Shown here: piece after piece, positions 30,289 to 31,642 of the stretch | Layout: every line of letters begins with the position of its first letter | Numbering within the stretch: position 1 is the first letter of the stretch | Source of the DNA: an uncultured Clostridia bacterium | GTDB taxonomy: Bacteria; Bacillota; Clostridia; Oscillospirales; Oscillospiraceae | Reading direction: 5' to 3' | DNA length: 31,642 bases | NCBI GenBank assembly: GCA_946539175.1 | Contig: CAMNHH010000004.1 | Location: 1-31,642 of the forward strand | The notes under the pieces: generated by a model | The model's database searches: none | What the model saw: the letters and a program-made list of their open reading frames with translations, nothing else | Told to the model about the DNA's origin: nothing | Position numbers and translations under genes: made by a program

Positions 30289-31642
30289 TTGCAAAGAAAA
30301 TTCAAGACGATGGACGGCAATACCGCTGCCGCGCACGTCAGCTACGCCTTCACGGAAGTTGCGGGCATCTACCCCATTACTCCGTCCAGCCCGATGGCTG
30401 ACTACGTGGACCAGTGGTCCGCCCAGGGCCGTGAGAACATCTTCGGCAACCGCGTCAAGGTCATTGAGATGCAGTCTGAGGCCGGCGCCTCCGGCACTGT
30501 GCACGGCTCTCTGGCCGCCGGCGCTCTGACCACCACCTACACCGCTTCCCAGGGTCTTCTGCTCATGATCCCCAACATGTACAAGATTGCTGGCGAGCTG
30601 CTGCCCGGTGTGTTCCACGTCTCTGCCCGTACCGTCGCCACCCACGCGCTGAACATCTTCGGCGATCACTCCGACGTCTACGCCTGCCGTCAGACCGGCT
30701 TCGCCATGCTCTGCGAGACCAACCCCCAGGAGGTCATGGATCTAGGCGCCGTCGCCCATCTGGCCGCCATCAAGGGCCGCGTCCCCTTCATCAACTTCTT
30801 CGACGGCTTCCGGACCTCCCACGAGATCCAGAAGATCGCCATCTGGGACTATGAGGACCTGAAGGAAATGTGCGACATGGACGCCGTCAAGGCCTTCCGC
30901 GAGCACTGCCTGAACCCCAACCGTCCCGCCATGCGCGGTTCCCATGAGAACGGCGACATCTTCTTCCAGCACCGTGAGGCCTGCAACAAGTACTACGACG
31001 CGCTGCCCGCCATCGTGGAGGAGTACATGGATAAGGTCAACGCCAAGCTGGGCACCAACTACAAGCCCTTCAACTACTACGGCGCCCCCGACGCGGAGCA
31101 CATCATCATCGCCATGGGCTCCATCGTGGACGTGGCCGAGGAAGTCATCGACTACCTCAACGCCAACGGCGAGAAGGTCGGCCTGGTGAAGGTCCGTCTG
31201 TACCGTCCCTTCTGCCCCGACAAGCTGCTGGCCGCCATCCCCGCCACCGTCAAGAAGATCGCGGTCCTGGACCGCACCAAGGAGCCCGGCGCCCAGGGCG
31301 AGCCCCTGTACCTGGACGTGGTCACTGCTCTGGCCAACGCCGGCCGGAACGACATTCAGGTCATCGGCGGCCGCTACGGCCTCGGCTCCAAGGATACGCC
31401 TCCCGCCTCCGTCTTTGCCGTGTATGACGAGCTGAAGAAGGACGAGATGAAGCGTCAGTTCACCATCGGCATCAAGGACGACGTCACCAACCTGTCCCTG
31501 CCCGAGCGTGAGCACGTGCCCGCCACTGCCGCGGAAGGCACCATCGAGTGCAAGTTCTGGGGTCTCGGCGGCGACGGTACCGTTGGTGCCAACAAGAACT
31601 CCATCAAGATCATCGGCGACCACACCGACAAGTACGTCCAGG
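30289..31642 (+). CDS. nifJ: Pyruvate:ferredoxin (flavodoxin) oxidoreductase, 5' part
   Basis: The first ~451 residues of a large oxygen-sensitive enzyme that converts pyruvate and CoA to acetyl-CoA, CO2 and reduced ferredoxin; full-length members have about 1,170-1,200 residues. It starts at TTG 30289 (MQRKFKTMDGN), chosen by the ideal AGGAGG. Domain I is recognised from TMDGNTAAAHVSYAFTEVAG, YPITPSSPMADYVDQW (pyruvate-binding ITPSSP), EMQSEAGASGTVHGSLAAGA and TASQGLLLMIPNMYKIAGE. Domain II begins at about 260 with the AMGSIVDVAEEVIDYLNANG segment; domain III has started by the right edge (KFWGLGGDGTVGANKNS). The iron-sulfur and thiamine domains lie outside. Codon use is strongly biased to C/G-ending codons, as for a highly expressed gene. 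It marks the organism as an anaerobe. Confidence 0.96.
   Translation, partial: MQRKFKTMDGNTAAAHVSYAFTEVAGIYPITPSSPMADYVDQWSAQGRENIFGNRVKVIEMQSEAGASGTVHGSLAAGALTTTYTASQGLLLMIPNMYKIAGELLPGVFHVSARTVATHALNIFGDHSDVYACRQTGFAMLCETNPQEVMDLGAVAHLAAIKGRVPFINFFDGFRTSHEIQKIAIWDYEDLKEMCDMDAVKAFREHCLNPNRPAMRGSHENGDIFFQHREACNKYYDALPAIVEEYMDKVNAKLGTNYKPFNYYGAPDAEHIIIAMGSIVDVAEEVIDYLNANGEKVGLVKVRLYRPFCPDKLLAAIPATVKKIAVLDRTKEPGAQGEPLYLDVVTALANAGRNDIQVIGGRYGLGSKDTPPASVFAVYDELKKDEMKRQFTIGIKDDVTNLSLPEREHVPATAAEGTIECKFWGLGGDGTVGANKNSIKIIGDHTDKYVQ

Noticed and set aside
1..31642. CRISPR arrays, tRNA or rRNA genes, transposases, phage genes or toxin-antitoxin pairs.
   Set aside because: No regular spaced repeats, cloverleaf-like stretches or matching protein families were seen on either strand.

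Overview
The window is about 31.6 kb of GC-rich DNA with tightly packed genes. It looks like a strict anaerobe of the Clostridia, probably an Oscillospiraceae-type gut bacterium. The reasons are a pyruvate:ferredoxin oxidoreductase, a TagA/WecG-type wall glycosyltransferase, an MltG/U32 neighbourhood like that of Bacillus, strong GGAGG ribosome sites and clear sigma-A type promoters. The organism assignment is inference.

Layout. (1) 1-2533: two sugar-kinase-like genes on the minus strand, an atypical ROK protein cut by the window edge and an N-acetylhexosamine 1-kinase-like protein, behind their own promoter. (2) 2545-7225: a minus-strand operon of an M20 aminoacyl-histidine dipeptidase (PepD), a MATE transporter and an ABC exporter. 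(3) 7301-9958: divergent plus-strand genes for a UDP-glucose dehydrogenase carrying an N-terminal XRE helix-turn-helix domain and a UDP-glucuronate 4-epimerase-like SDR. They end at a perfect 20-bp inverted-repeat terminator shared with the converging operon. (4) 10004-25519: a roughly 15.4-kb minus-strand surface-polysaccharide operon of 14 genes. It runs from one good promoter at 25491-25519 and encodes an EpsN/PglE-like aminotransferase, a family-5 nucleotidyltransferase, a PglC-like phosphoglycosyl transferase, an ATP-grasp/HAD fusion, LicD, a class V aminotransferase, a TagD-like cytidylyltransferase fused to a Gfo/Idh/MocA domain, a second LicD, a GNAT protein, a third LicD interrupted by TAG, a GT4 glycosyltransferase, a TupA-like ATP-grasp protein, a Wzy-like polymerase and a MurJ-like flippase. 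(5) 25522-30115: a minus-strand housekeeping operon of a TagA/WecG glycosyltransferase, thymidylate kinase, a DJ-1 protein, MltG and a U32 (TrhP-like) protein. (6) 30209-31642: the start of pyruvate:ferredoxin oxidoreductase on the plus strand, beginning at TTG.

How the genes work together. Region 4 reads as a Wzx/Wzy-type pathway. The phosphoglycosyl transferase starts the lipid-linked unit, GT4 extends it, the MurJ-like protein flips it and the Wzy-like protein polymerises it. Region 3 supplies uronic acids. The unusual part is the decoration module at about 14.9-20.7 kb: three LicD-type phosphotransferases around a class V aminotransferase and a cytidylyltransferase/oxidoreductase fusion. 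This suggests that a CDP-activated amino- or polyol-phosphate group is made and put on the polymer. The TupA-like protein and the uronate genes together hint at amidation of uronic acids. These pathway readings are inference from families and order.

No stretch over 300 bases lacks a gene. I saw no tRNA, rRNA, CRISPR array or insertion sequence. Degenerate 7-bp tandem repeats sit in two intergenic gaps, and a heptamer doublet sits in a third.
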